A DNA stretch of 64,000 bases, from the NCBI RefSeq assembly GCF_001955655.1, contig NZ_MSPW01000004.1, positions 1 to 64,000 of the forward strand, written 5' to 3'. Of this stretch, positions 1 to 5,918 are shown in pieces. A program made the position numbers and the translations under genes. The notes under the pieces are model-generated. The model was not told where the DNA came from. It saw only the letters and a program-made list of their open reading frames with translations, and ran no database searches. Positions within the stretch are counted from its first letter, which is position 1. Every line of letters begins with the position of its first letter. Source of the DNA: Viridibacillus arenosi. GTDB lineage: Bacteria > Bacillota > Bacilli > Bacillales_A > Planococcaceae.

Positions 1-41
1 AGTTGGGGGTTTCCCCCTGTGAGAGTAGGACGTTGCTAGGC
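1..41 (+). rRNA. rrf: 5S ribosomal RNA, 3' end (partial)
   Basis: The first bases match the conserved 3' part of Bacillus 5S rRNA: the GGGGGTTTCCCCC helix followed by GTGAGAGTAGGACG and the closing strand of helix I. The gene continues upstream of the window. It marks the end of an rRNA operon. Confidence 0.9.
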
Positions 42-46
42 ACATG

Positions 47-81
47 AAAGCACAGCTGATTTAATCAGTTGTGCTTTTTTT
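47..81 (+). terminator. Rho-independent terminator of the rRNA operon
   Basis: Inverted repeat AAAGCACAGCTGAT / ATCAGTTGTGCTTT with a 3-nt loop, followed by a T run. It lies 6 nt after the 5S rRNA. Confidence 0.9.
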
Positions 82-210
82 ATTGTTTATAATAAGGTCT
101 TTTAATAGATAGATAATTTTGCAGTCGTATAGGAATAAAACTATTTATTTACATATTTTAGGTATTAGTGAGCTTTGATATAATATATTCAAAAAGATTG
201 GTGGATTCTT

Positions 211-786
211 ATGACATTAAAAAAACCATTAGTTATTTTACTCCATGAAATTTATGGAGTTAACGATCATATGGAGTATTATAAAGTTATTTTTAATGAT
301 GCAGGATTTGATGTAATGGTTCCTAATTTACTAGATAGAAAACCTTTTCATTATTCAGAAGAAGCGGAAGCATATACATACTTTATGATAGAAGTAGGGT
401 TTGAAAAGGCGGAGTTAATAATTGAGCAAATTATAAATGAACAAAAACAATTTTATGAGGATATTTATATTGTTGGATTCAGTATAGGCGCAACGCTGGC
501 ATGGTTATGTAGCGAAAAGTCAGTATCAGCTGTTTTCGCTTTTTATGGATCGCGTATTCGTCAATACTTACATATTAACCCAAAAGTTCCTACTGTGGTT
601 TATTTTGCTGAAAAAGAGAAATCTTTTAACCCTCAAATAATTCTTAAGCAATTACAACAAAAAAATCAAGTTTATACTCACTTAGTGAATAAAAGTCATG
701 GCTATATGAACCCCTTTGATAAAAAATTTGATAAATTAGCAGCTGATGAATCAACAAATGAAATTTTTAGATGGATTAAATTGTAG
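211..786 (+). CDS. Dienelactone hydrolase family protein (alpha/beta hydrolase)
   Basis: 191-aa cytoplasmic alpha/beta hydrolase of the dienelactone-hydrolase family. The nucleophile elbow is GFSIG (Ser91), with an N-terminal LLHEIYG segment typical of the oxyanion region and a C-terminal SHGYMNP segment carrying the probable catalytic His163. Family members usually have Cys or Ser in the elbow followed by Gly-Gly; here the second Gly is Ala, and the expected acidic residue may be Glu134 rather than Asp. The ATG follows a TTGGTGG-like ribosome binding site. A TATAAT at 179-184 could be the -10 of its promoter. It stands alone between the rRNA operon and the GntR gene; the substrate cannot be told. 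Confidence 0.8.
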   Translation: MTLKKPLVILLHEIYGVNDHMEYYKVIFNDAGFDVMVPNLLDRKPFHYSEEAEAYTYFMIEVGFEKAELIIEQIINEQKQFYEDIYIVGFSIGATLAWLCSEKSVSAVFAFYGSRIRQYLHINPKVPTVVYFAEKEKSFNPQIILKQLQQKNQVYTHLVNKSHGYMNPFDKKFDKLAADESTNEIFRWIKL

Positions 787-837
787 GTATTTATTTGATT
801 TGTTATAATATATATAGAACAGAATGGAGTGATACGT

Positions 838-1215
838 ATGTTTCTGCAAATTGAGCCACAATCAGATGTGCCGATATATACGCAACTAACGCAGCAAATT
901 ATTGAAGGTATTGCCAGTGGACAGTTAAAGCCTGGAGAGTCCTTACCATCAGTTAGAGCATTGGCAGCTGATTTAGGCGTAAATATGCATACGGTTAATA
1001 AGAGTTATCATGAATTAGAGAAGAAGGGTATGATACTCATTATCCCAAAGTCTGGTGCAGTTGTTTCAGGACCAAATGATTTAGGTGTGACAAATGCGCA
1101 AATACAACAAGTTGAGAGAATGCTACGACCTGTGGTTGCAGAAGGGCTGGTCGTTGGATTGGGGGCACAAGATTTACAACAACTTGTGCAAAAACTAATA
1201 AAAAACTTGTCATAA
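838..1215 (+). CDS. GntR family transcriptional regulator (YtrA-like)
   Basis: 125-aa regulator with an N-terminal winged helix: PIYTQLTQQIIEGI, then PGESLPSVRALAADLGVN and the recognition helix HTVNKSYHELEKKG. The short C-terminal tail (about 50 residues) is typical of the YtrA subfamily, which usually controls an adjacent transporter or membrane gene. An in-frame GTG at 829 lies inside the Shine-Dalgarno GGAGTG (826-831), so the ATG at 838 is preferred. A TATAAT at 804-809 is the likely -10. The next gene starts 15 bp downstream and is probably co-transcribed and autoregulated with it. Confidence 0.9.
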   Translation: MFLQIEPQSDVPIYTQLTQQIIEGIASGQLKPGESLPSVRALAADLGVNMHTVNKSYHELEKKGMILIIPKSGAVVSGPNDLGVTNAQIQQVERMLRPVVAEGLVVGLGAQDLQQLVQKLIKNLS

Positions 1216-1230
1216 AGGGGCCTAAAGGAA

Positions 1231-2331
1231 ATGGATGGATATATTTTTTCATTAGTTATGTTCGCTGTGATTGGTTTACTACAAGCATTTGTACCATATT
1301 GGATTAAAGAGACGATTGTTTTTGGCGTAACCGTACCAGATCAGCAAGTCTATCACCCTATTGTGAAAGCATCTAAAAAGATATATACTTTAACACTTTT
1401 AAGCATCCTAATCATTATAGTGGCAGGTTATATTTTATGGGAACTAAATAGTAGAGTGAATGATGAGTTAGCCGTTATTGTGGGAATATCCCTACAATTT
1501 ATATTGATCGGTATAAGTATGGTGATGTATTTTATATTTCATAATAAAATTACGAAGTTGAAAAAAGTAGAGGAATGGGGAGCAGACCTGAAACAAGTAA
1601 AGGTAACAGACTGGTCTGTACGGGCACGTGATGAAATGTTACCGATATTCTATTTTTTACTACCAATCTTTGTTGTAGGTGGCCTAATTATTTACACTTA
1701 TATGCAATATCCATTACTTCCTGAAAAAATTGCAACACATTGGGGGCCTAACGGTCAGCCGGATGCCTTTACAGATAAAAATAGATTTTCAGTAATTGCA
1801 TTACCACTCATTTTATTAGTGATGCAGATTATGTTTGCAGGTATTATTGAGTTAACACGTCGCTCTGGAATTAAAATTAGTGCGACTAGAACGCAGCAAT
1901 CCATTCGTCAGCAACTGGCATTGAGAAAGTATTCGAGTTGGTTAATGTTTTTAATGACCATGTTAATAACAATTCTCTTTAGTTTCTTACAATTGACAAC
2001 AATTCATAGCGACCTAGTAAGTGAGAGCGTGATGCTTATCATGTTCATTAGTTTCATTTTTCTCACGATTATTGGAGTAATTACTTTTGCAGTGAAATTG
2101 AGTAGTTTAGGTGAAGCTAAAGGGACTAATTATTCGTCTTCTGGCATTACAGATGTAGACGAAGACCAGTACTGGATAGGTGGTCTTATTTATTTTAACC
2201 GCAATGATCCATCAGTCTTTGTAGAGAAGCGATTTGGTGTTGGGTGGACGGTAAATATGGCTCGTCCTACTGCCATTGCATGTATTTTCGGGCCGATTGT
2301 ATTAATTATTTTAATTTCTATATTTGCATAG
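1231..2331 (+). CDS. DUF1648/DUF5808 multi-pass membrane protein
   Basis: 366-aa membrane protein with about eight hydrophobic segments. A DUF1648 region lies around residues 145-195 (PEKIATHWGPNGQPD motif). A C-terminal DUF5808-type segment lies around residues 311-337 (WIGGLIYFNRNDPSVFV). Such proteins are frequent partners of YtrA-like GntR regulators, as here, where it directly follows one. The AAGGGG ribosome binding site lies 10 nt before the ATG. Function is not established for the family; a role in envelope stress or transport is only inferred from context. Confidence 0.8.
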   Translation: MDGYIFSLVMFAVIGLLQAFVPYWIKETIVFGVTVPDQQVYHPIVKASKKIYTLTLLSILIIIVAGYILWELNSRVNDELAVIVGISLQFILIGISMVMYFIFHNKITKLKKVEEWGADLKQVKVTDWSVRARDEMLPIFYFLLPIFVVGGLIIYTYMQYPLLPEKIATHWGPNGQPDAFTDKNRFSVIALPLILLVMQIMFAGIIELTRRSGIKISATRTQQSIRQQLALRKYSSWLMFLMTMLITILFSFLQLTTIHSDLVSESVMLIMFISFIFLTIIGVITFAVKLSSLGEAKGTNYSSSGITDVDEDQYWIGGLIYFNRNDPSVFVEKRFGVGWTVNMARPTAIACIFGPIVLIILISIFA

Positions 2332-2563
2332 AACGATGAAGATGCTGTAGCTAACATATCTACTTAAACACGTCTATAGAGCCGATATAGACCTTAAAAA
2401 GTAGAAATATAAACTAGGTACATCAAATTATCAAAGAGCTTTATAAGGTATCTAATGACGATATCTGAGTAATGAGTTCATCGAATAAAAGGACCACATT
2501 TACAACCAAACTACTTAATTTGTAACGATTTGTTCATGTGGTGTTCATATTGGCAAAGTAATG
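2332..2563. other. Non-coding stretch before the oxidase-like gene
   Basis: No plausible ORF or clear terminator was found. The 3' part holds repeated TGTTCAT words (near 2531 and 2542) and probably includes the promoter of the gene at 2606. Confidence 0.4.
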
Positions 2564-2578
2564 TTACTACCATAGTAA
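2564..2578. promoter_or_regulatory. Candidate operator, perfect 6-3-6 inverted repeat
   Basis: TTACTA-CCA-TAGTAA is a perfect inverted repeat 27 bp upstream of the ATG at 2606 and overlaps a possible -10 region. The cognate regulator is not identifiable from the sequence. Confidence 0.4.
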
Positions 2579-2605
2579 TAAAAAATTCTATGGGGGAATG
2601 ACATT

Positions 2606-3004
2606 ATGGAGGCAAAATGGAGTTTACGCTTAATTCGTTTAGCAGCAATTTTTGGTTTGATTGGAGCTGGATTAGGTTCGCATATGGCGGGCTCTGGTAG
2701 TTATCAATTCCGTCCGATTCATGTTCATATTTTATTAGTAGGTTGGTTATCAGTGTTCTCATGGGGTATGTTCTATCGCGTCTATAAAGTGAAATCAGCA
2801 AAATTAGTAGCGGCGCATGGATGGACTGCAATTATTGGCTCTATTGGTTTAACGGTCGGTATGTGGTTAAACGCACTAAAGCCATTTAACGTGAACGAAA
2901 CATTCGCATTAGTCTTTTATATCGTAGGCGGAACGATTTTATTGGTAAGCTTTGGTTTATTCATCATTACAACATTCATGATCGATACTAAGGGTAGAAA
3001 ATGA
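2606..3004 (+). CDS. Small membrane protein related to heme-copper oxidase subunit I
   Basis: 132-aa protein with four predicted membrane helices. The second helix carries FRPIHVHILLVGWLSVFSWG (His39, His41), resembling the haem-binding HxH...GW helix of cbb3/NorB-type oxidase subunit I. Full oxidase subunits have 12 helices, so this is a stand-alone four-helix relative, a form often annotated as cytochrome-c oxidase or hypothetical in Bacillales. Catalytic activity should not be assumed. A GGGGG ribosome binding site precedes the ATG and a strong terminator follows, so it is a single-gene unit, possibly controlled by the inverted repeat just upstream. Confidence 0.65.
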   Translation: MEAKWSLRLIRLAAIFGLIGAGLGSHMAGSGSYQFRPIHVHILLVGWLSVFSWGMFYRVYKVKSAKLVAAHGWTAIIGSIGLTVGMWLNALKPFNVNETFALVFYIVGGTILLVSFGLFIITTFMIDTKGRK

Positions 3005-3019
3005 AGTAATATATATGAG

Positions 3020-3056
3020 AAAAGCATCTTCAGAAAATAGATTGAAGGTGCTTTTT
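3020..3056 (+). terminator. Rho-independent terminator
   Basis: AAAGCATCTTCA / TGAAGGTGCTTTT stem with an AAAATAG-type loop, 16 nt after the stop codon of the oxidase-like gene. Confidence 0.85.
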
Positions 3057-3158
3057 GCGTTTTTACACACATATAAAACAAGAACTGATAATAAATCATT
3101 TAGTATAAGGCTTACAGCATAAATATAATTATATTAAGTATTTTAGCCCTTATTTGCA

Positions 3159-3180
3159 AAGTATTTCCCGGGAAATACTT
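3159..3180. repeat. 22-bp perfect palindrome
   Basis: Half-site AAGTATTTCCC followed directly by its exact reverse complement GGGAAATACTT, with no spacer. It lies alone in a 500-bp gene-poor interval. It could be an operator or a cruciform; there is no U run to make it a terminator. Confidence 0.75.
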
Positions 3181-3320
3181 ATAAATCAAGTCAAATTAAC
3201 ACTTTACCATCACTTTGATCGAAAATTTCATAGGTGAAGTAATCAATCAGATCATACAAACAAGAAATTGCAAAATAGTCCTTTAACGGTGTAAAATATT
3301 GTGTGAATCGATATTGATTT

Positions 3321-3335
3321 ATCGTATCGTATCGT
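3321..3335. repeat. Short tandem repeat (ATCGT)x3
   Basis: Three perfect copies of ATCGT. It lies about 35 bp upstream of the small ORF at 3369. Confidence 0.6.
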
Positions 3336-3368
3336 CCAATTTATAAAAGGATGTGATTAGGGTGGGAT

Positions 3369-3452
3369 ATGAAAAATACTTACCAGCTACTACAAGAACT
3401 CATGCAAAGCCTTTTAATAATAATTTGGCGATTCTTTGCATGGGGTGATTAA
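3369..3452 (+). CDS. Candidate 27-aa hydrophobic peptide
   Basis: A 27-codon ORF starts MKNTYQLLQELMQSLL and continues with a hydrophobic, aromatic stretch containing IIIWRFFAW and ending in GD. An AGGGTGGG purine-rich sequence sits just upstream of the ATG. The composition (amphipathic N half, hydrophobic and tryptophan-rich C half) is that of a small membrane-active or membrane-anchored peptide. Inside the ORF, ATGCAAAG (3402-3409) pairs with CTTTGCAT (3434-3441), and GGCGAT near 3427 pairs with ATCGCC near 3460, so the region may instead be a structured RNA. It matches no family known to me and is uncertain. Confidence 0.3.
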   Translation: MKNTYQLLQELMQSLLIIIWRFFAWGD

Positions 3453-3536
3453 AGTATCATCGCCGTTGCATGTCATATTATTCATTGAAATGCTTTGCCC
3501 TAAACTTCAATTATGATAGTGAAGGAGCGAGTTCCA

Positions 3537-3800
3537 ATGAGATATGTGAATGCACAGGATATTATACCGCAAAAGCTGTTAGCTGAAATTCAACAGTATG
3601 TACAGGGAGATTTACTCTATATTCCCAAGCTAGAAAAAAACAGGGTCAAATGGGGAGTTCATTCTGGTGAGCGTAAACGGCTATCTATACGCAATGCACA
3701 GATACGAGATGCATTCCGAAATGGATCATCTTTAACAAACCTAGCCGAGCAATACAATTTATCTGTGGAAACAATAAAAAAAATTATTTATACAAAATAA
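3537..3800 (+). CDS. CD3324 family protein (Mor-like helix-turn-helix)
   Basis: 87-aa DNA-binding protein resembling the CD3324/Mor-activator group. It begins MRYVNAQDIIPQKLLAEIQ, has the middle YVQGDLLYIPK segment and ends in a helix-turn-helix (LAEQYNLSVETIKKIIY). The longer in-frame ATG at 3513 precedes the Shine-Dalgarno GAAGGAGCG (3521-3529), so the ATG at 3537 is chosen. It has its own terminator. The target genes are unknown; proteins of this type are common single-gene regulators in Firmicutes. Confidence 0.8.
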   Translation: MRYVNAQDIIPQKLLAEIQQYVQGDLLYIPKLEKNRVKWGVHSGERKRLSIRNAQIRDAFRNGSSLTNLAEQYNLSVETIKKIIYTK

Positions 3801-3805
3801 GTCGT

Positions 3806-3838
3806 AATAGCTGCTATCGTAACTAGCAGCTATTTTTA
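3806..3838 (+). terminator. Rho-independent terminator
   Basis: ATAGCTGCTA / TAGCAGCTAT stem, 7-nt loop and T run directly after the CD3324 gene. Confidence 0.85.
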
Positions 3839-3920
3839 TGTAGAGTTTAATTATAAAAATAATCCCCAATTGTAAACCTGATATATATGTAGTAAGTTGA
3901 ATATAAAGGAAGTGATACGA

Positions 3921-4559
3921 ATGGAACTCTTTATGAATGTAGAGCAATACCAGTTCGTCAAGAAGCAGGCTAAGAAATTAGCTAATGCTTATGCGAACAC
4001 CAATGATGGGCATGTCCTTCAGGCGGTACAGGCGCTAGTAATGGAGAGTATTAATGAGAAACTCATTGGATTAGATGAAGATAGCAGTAGTATTGTGAAG
4101 CAAATCGTAACTATAAAAACGAAGGAGCAGCTTGAAAATTTTATTGAAAAGATAAAAGTTTATGTTACGCCCTTTGAAAAGCTAACTGAAAAAGAACTAA
4201 AAAAGCTCTTCCCAAAAGATAAAAAATTGAAAGTTCCAGATTTAAAAAATATAGATTGGACTGAAATTTCTTATTTAAGTTGGTTCGATTCTGGAACTAA
4301 CCGTAAATATATTGTTTATAGAAATGATAACAACATTAAAAGTATCCGAGGCGTCTTTAGTCAATCTAGTAAAAAGGGAATATGTACTATTTGTAACCAG
4401 CATCAATCAGTCGGAATGTTCATGAGCTCTAAAAAAGGTAAAGCGATAGGCACATATGTAAAAAGAGGAAACTATATTTGCGTAGATAGTGCAGCATGTA
4501 ATGAAAATTTAACAGATTTTACTAGGCTAACAGACTTCATTCAAACGATTAATGACTAA
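3921..4559 (+). CDS. FusB/FusC-type EF-G-binding protein
   Basis: 212-aa protein with the two-domain layout of FusB: an N-terminal helical bundle (about residues 1-80) and a C-terminal zinc-finger domain with Cys155-x2-Cys158 ... Cys187-x5-Cys193. FusB-class proteins bind elongation factor G and release it from fusidic-acid-stalled ribosomes; chromosomal homologues in Bacillales may serve normal ribosome recycling. The upstream TTG at 3897 lies before the AAGGAAGTG ribosome binding site, so the ATG at 3921 is preferred. It is monocistronic with a terminator. Whether it gives fusidic acid resistance cannot be told. Confidence 0.85.
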   Translation: MELFMNVEQYQFVKKQAKKLANAYANTNDGHVLQAVQALVMESINEKLIGLDEDSSSIVKQIVTIKTKEQLENFIEKIKVYVTPFEKLTEKELKKLFPKDKKLKVPDLKNIDWTEISYLSWFDSGTNRKYIVYRNDNNIKSIRGVFSQSSKKGICTICNQHQSVGMFMSSKKGKAIGTYVKRGNYICVDSAACNENLTDFTRLTDFIQTIND

Positions 4560-4568
4560 ATTTTAGCT

Positions 4569-4606
4569 AAAGCAAATCATCTAATTTAGTTGATTTGCTT
4601 TTTTTA
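4569..4606 (+). terminator. Rho-independent terminator
   Basis: AAGCAAATCA / TGATTTGCTT stem followed by seven or more T, 10 nt after the stop codon of the EF-G-binding protein gene. Confidence 0.9.
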
Positions 4607-4857
4607 TTTGCATATTTTGGAAGATATAAGTAAGGGGATAGATATTTCTAAAATAAATTATTAATCCATTAACATATTAAAATTCATGCAGATTCCGTTT
4701 CAAAATAAATAAACATTCCAGTAAAAATGTCGCAACACTTAGAAAGAGCATATTGTAACCTCTCCTACTTTGTAAACAAGAGTCAAGAAAATAATTATGG
4801 TACAATCAAGTTAAACTCATCATTAATAATACCCTCGTAAGAAAAGAAGGTGACAAT

Positions 4858-5163
4858 ATGTCAAACCCGTCAGAAGAAGTAAAAATTACACATCGATCAA
4901 CAAAGGAAAAAGATGATATTTTAAATCGCTTAAAACGAATTGAAGGACAAGTTCGTGGTATTCAAAATATGGTTGAAAACGATCGTTACTGCGTAGATAT
5001 CTTAATTCAAGTATCCGCTATCAATGCAGCATTGAAGAAAGTGAACATGAATTTATTAGAAAAGCATACTAGCCATTGCGTATCGGATGCGATTAAGAAT
5101 GGTGAAGGGGAAGAAGCGATTAAAGAATTAATGGACGTTTTTAAGCAATTTGCAAAGTCCTAA
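4858..5163 (+). CDS. csoR: Copper-sensing transcriptional repressor CsoR
   Basis: 101-aa CsoR/RcnR-family repressor. The Cu(I) ligands are present at the same positions as in Bacillus CsoR: Cys45 (RYCVDIL), His70 and Cys74 (HTSHC). Conserved N-terminal LNRLKRIEGQVRGI helix. CsoR represses copper efflux genes, and Cu(I) binding releases it from DNA. It is followed by copZ and copA with CsoR-type operators between. The AGAAGGTGA ribosome binding site supports the ATG. A TGGTACAAT extended -10 lies near 4799-4806. Confidence 0.95.
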   Translation: MSNPSEEVKITHRSTKEKDDILNRLKRIEGQVRGIQNMVENDRYCVDILIQVSAINAALKKVNMNLLEKHTSHCVSDAIKNGEGEEAIKELMDVFKQFAKS

Positions 5164-5205
5164 TGAGTGATAGTCAGCTATTTATGCTGGCTTTTTATCT
5201 CGTTA

Positions 5206-5235
5206 TTGACATACCTAACGGGGGTATGGTAAATT
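5206..5235 (+). promoter_or_regulatory. CsoR-type operator/promoter 1
   Basis: TTGACA (-35, 5206-5211) is followed by the 17-mer ATACCTAACGGGGGTAT (5211-5227), a CsoR-type dyad, and then an extended -10 TGG-TAAATT ending at 5235. The box fills the promoter spacer, as in known CsoR-repressed promoters. No ORF follows for about 370 bp. Confidence 0.75.
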
Positions 5236-5544
5236 GTTTATAGGGAGCAATAAAAACTCCAACGAAACTTTGGAAGGAGAGATAAAAAGAATTAGCAGAG
5301 TTATGGACGCTTATAGTAATTAAGAAATTTAGCCGGGAATGCCAAGTTTTCAATATAGATGGATAAAAAAATGAGTATAAGAAAAACTTAAAGTGAAGCT
5401 CCGTTTTAGAACACTTTAATTATTTGATTAGTATTAATAGTTTTTCATGTAGCTATTAGAACGGCTGAAAAGGTATAGATAAGATGGTACAAACAAGGTG
5501 AAAGAGTTTGTAGTATTTTTAGTTAGATAAACAAAAGTTTTATT
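5236..5544 (+). other. ORF-less leader between two CsoR-type boxes
   Basis: About 310 bp downstream of promoter 1 with no credible ORF; AAGGAGAG at 5273 is followed only by codons that soon reach stops. The interval may be an untranslated leader, a small RNA, or the remains of a deleted copZ-like gene. Confidence 0.4.
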
Positions 5545-5569
5545 TTACCCTACGTGGGTATAGTAAATT
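5545..5569 (+). promoter_or_regulatory. CsoR-type operator/promoter 2 (copZ)
   Basis: 17-mer TTACCCTACGTGGGTAT (5545-5561), whose core TACCC-TACGT-GGGTA is a clean dyad. It is followed after 2 nt by TAAATT (5564-5569) as -10. The copZ ATG lies 39 bp downstream. This is the expected copper-inducible promoter of copZA. Confidence 0.85.
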
Positions 5570-5607
5570 TATAAAGGGAATAAAAACACAATAGGAGGAA
5601 TTTTTTT

Positions 5608-5814
5608 ATGCAACAAATAACTTTAAACGTACAAGGCATGTCTTGCGGACATTGCGTTAATTCAATTGAAGGAAATGTAGGTAAGTTAAACGGAGTTGAA
5701 TCTGTAACAGTACATCTTGATACAGCAAAGGTAGATGTATCATTAGATCCAAATGTGATCAGCTTAAAAGAAATTAAAGATGAAATTGAAGATCAAGGCT
5801 ATGATGTAGAGTAA
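5608..5814 (+). CDS. copZ: Copper chaperone CopZ
   Basis: 68-aa single heavy-metal-associated domain with the Cu(I) site GMSCGHC (residues 10-16), full length for CopZ. It delivers cytosolic Cu(I) to the N-terminal domains of CopA and, in relatives, to CsoR. The ATAGGAGGA ribosome binding site is strong. It is transcribed from the CsoR-type promoter just upstream; a hairpin separates it from copA, which may set a high chaperone-to-pump ratio. Confidence 0.95.
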   Translation: MQQITLNVQGMSCGHCVNSIEGNVGKLNGVESVTVHLDTAKVDVSLDPNVISLKEIKDEIEDQGYDVE

Positions 5815-5841
5815 TCTACTTAAAGAAAAAAGTGTCAATAA

Positions 5842-5877
5842 TAAATCGTGCTGGTTTTTTCAGCACGATTTATTTTA
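5842..5877 (+). terminator. Hairpin between copZ and copA (partial terminator)
   Basis: Perfect 12-bp stem TAAATCGTGCTG / CAGCACGATTTA with a T-rich loop and TTTTA tail, 28 nt after copZ. copA has no clear separate CsoR-type box, so readthrough through this hairpin is likely. Confidence 0.75.
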
Positions 5878-5918
5878 AAACAAAGCATTCATAATTGCAG
5901 TGATGTAAGGAGTGAAAA

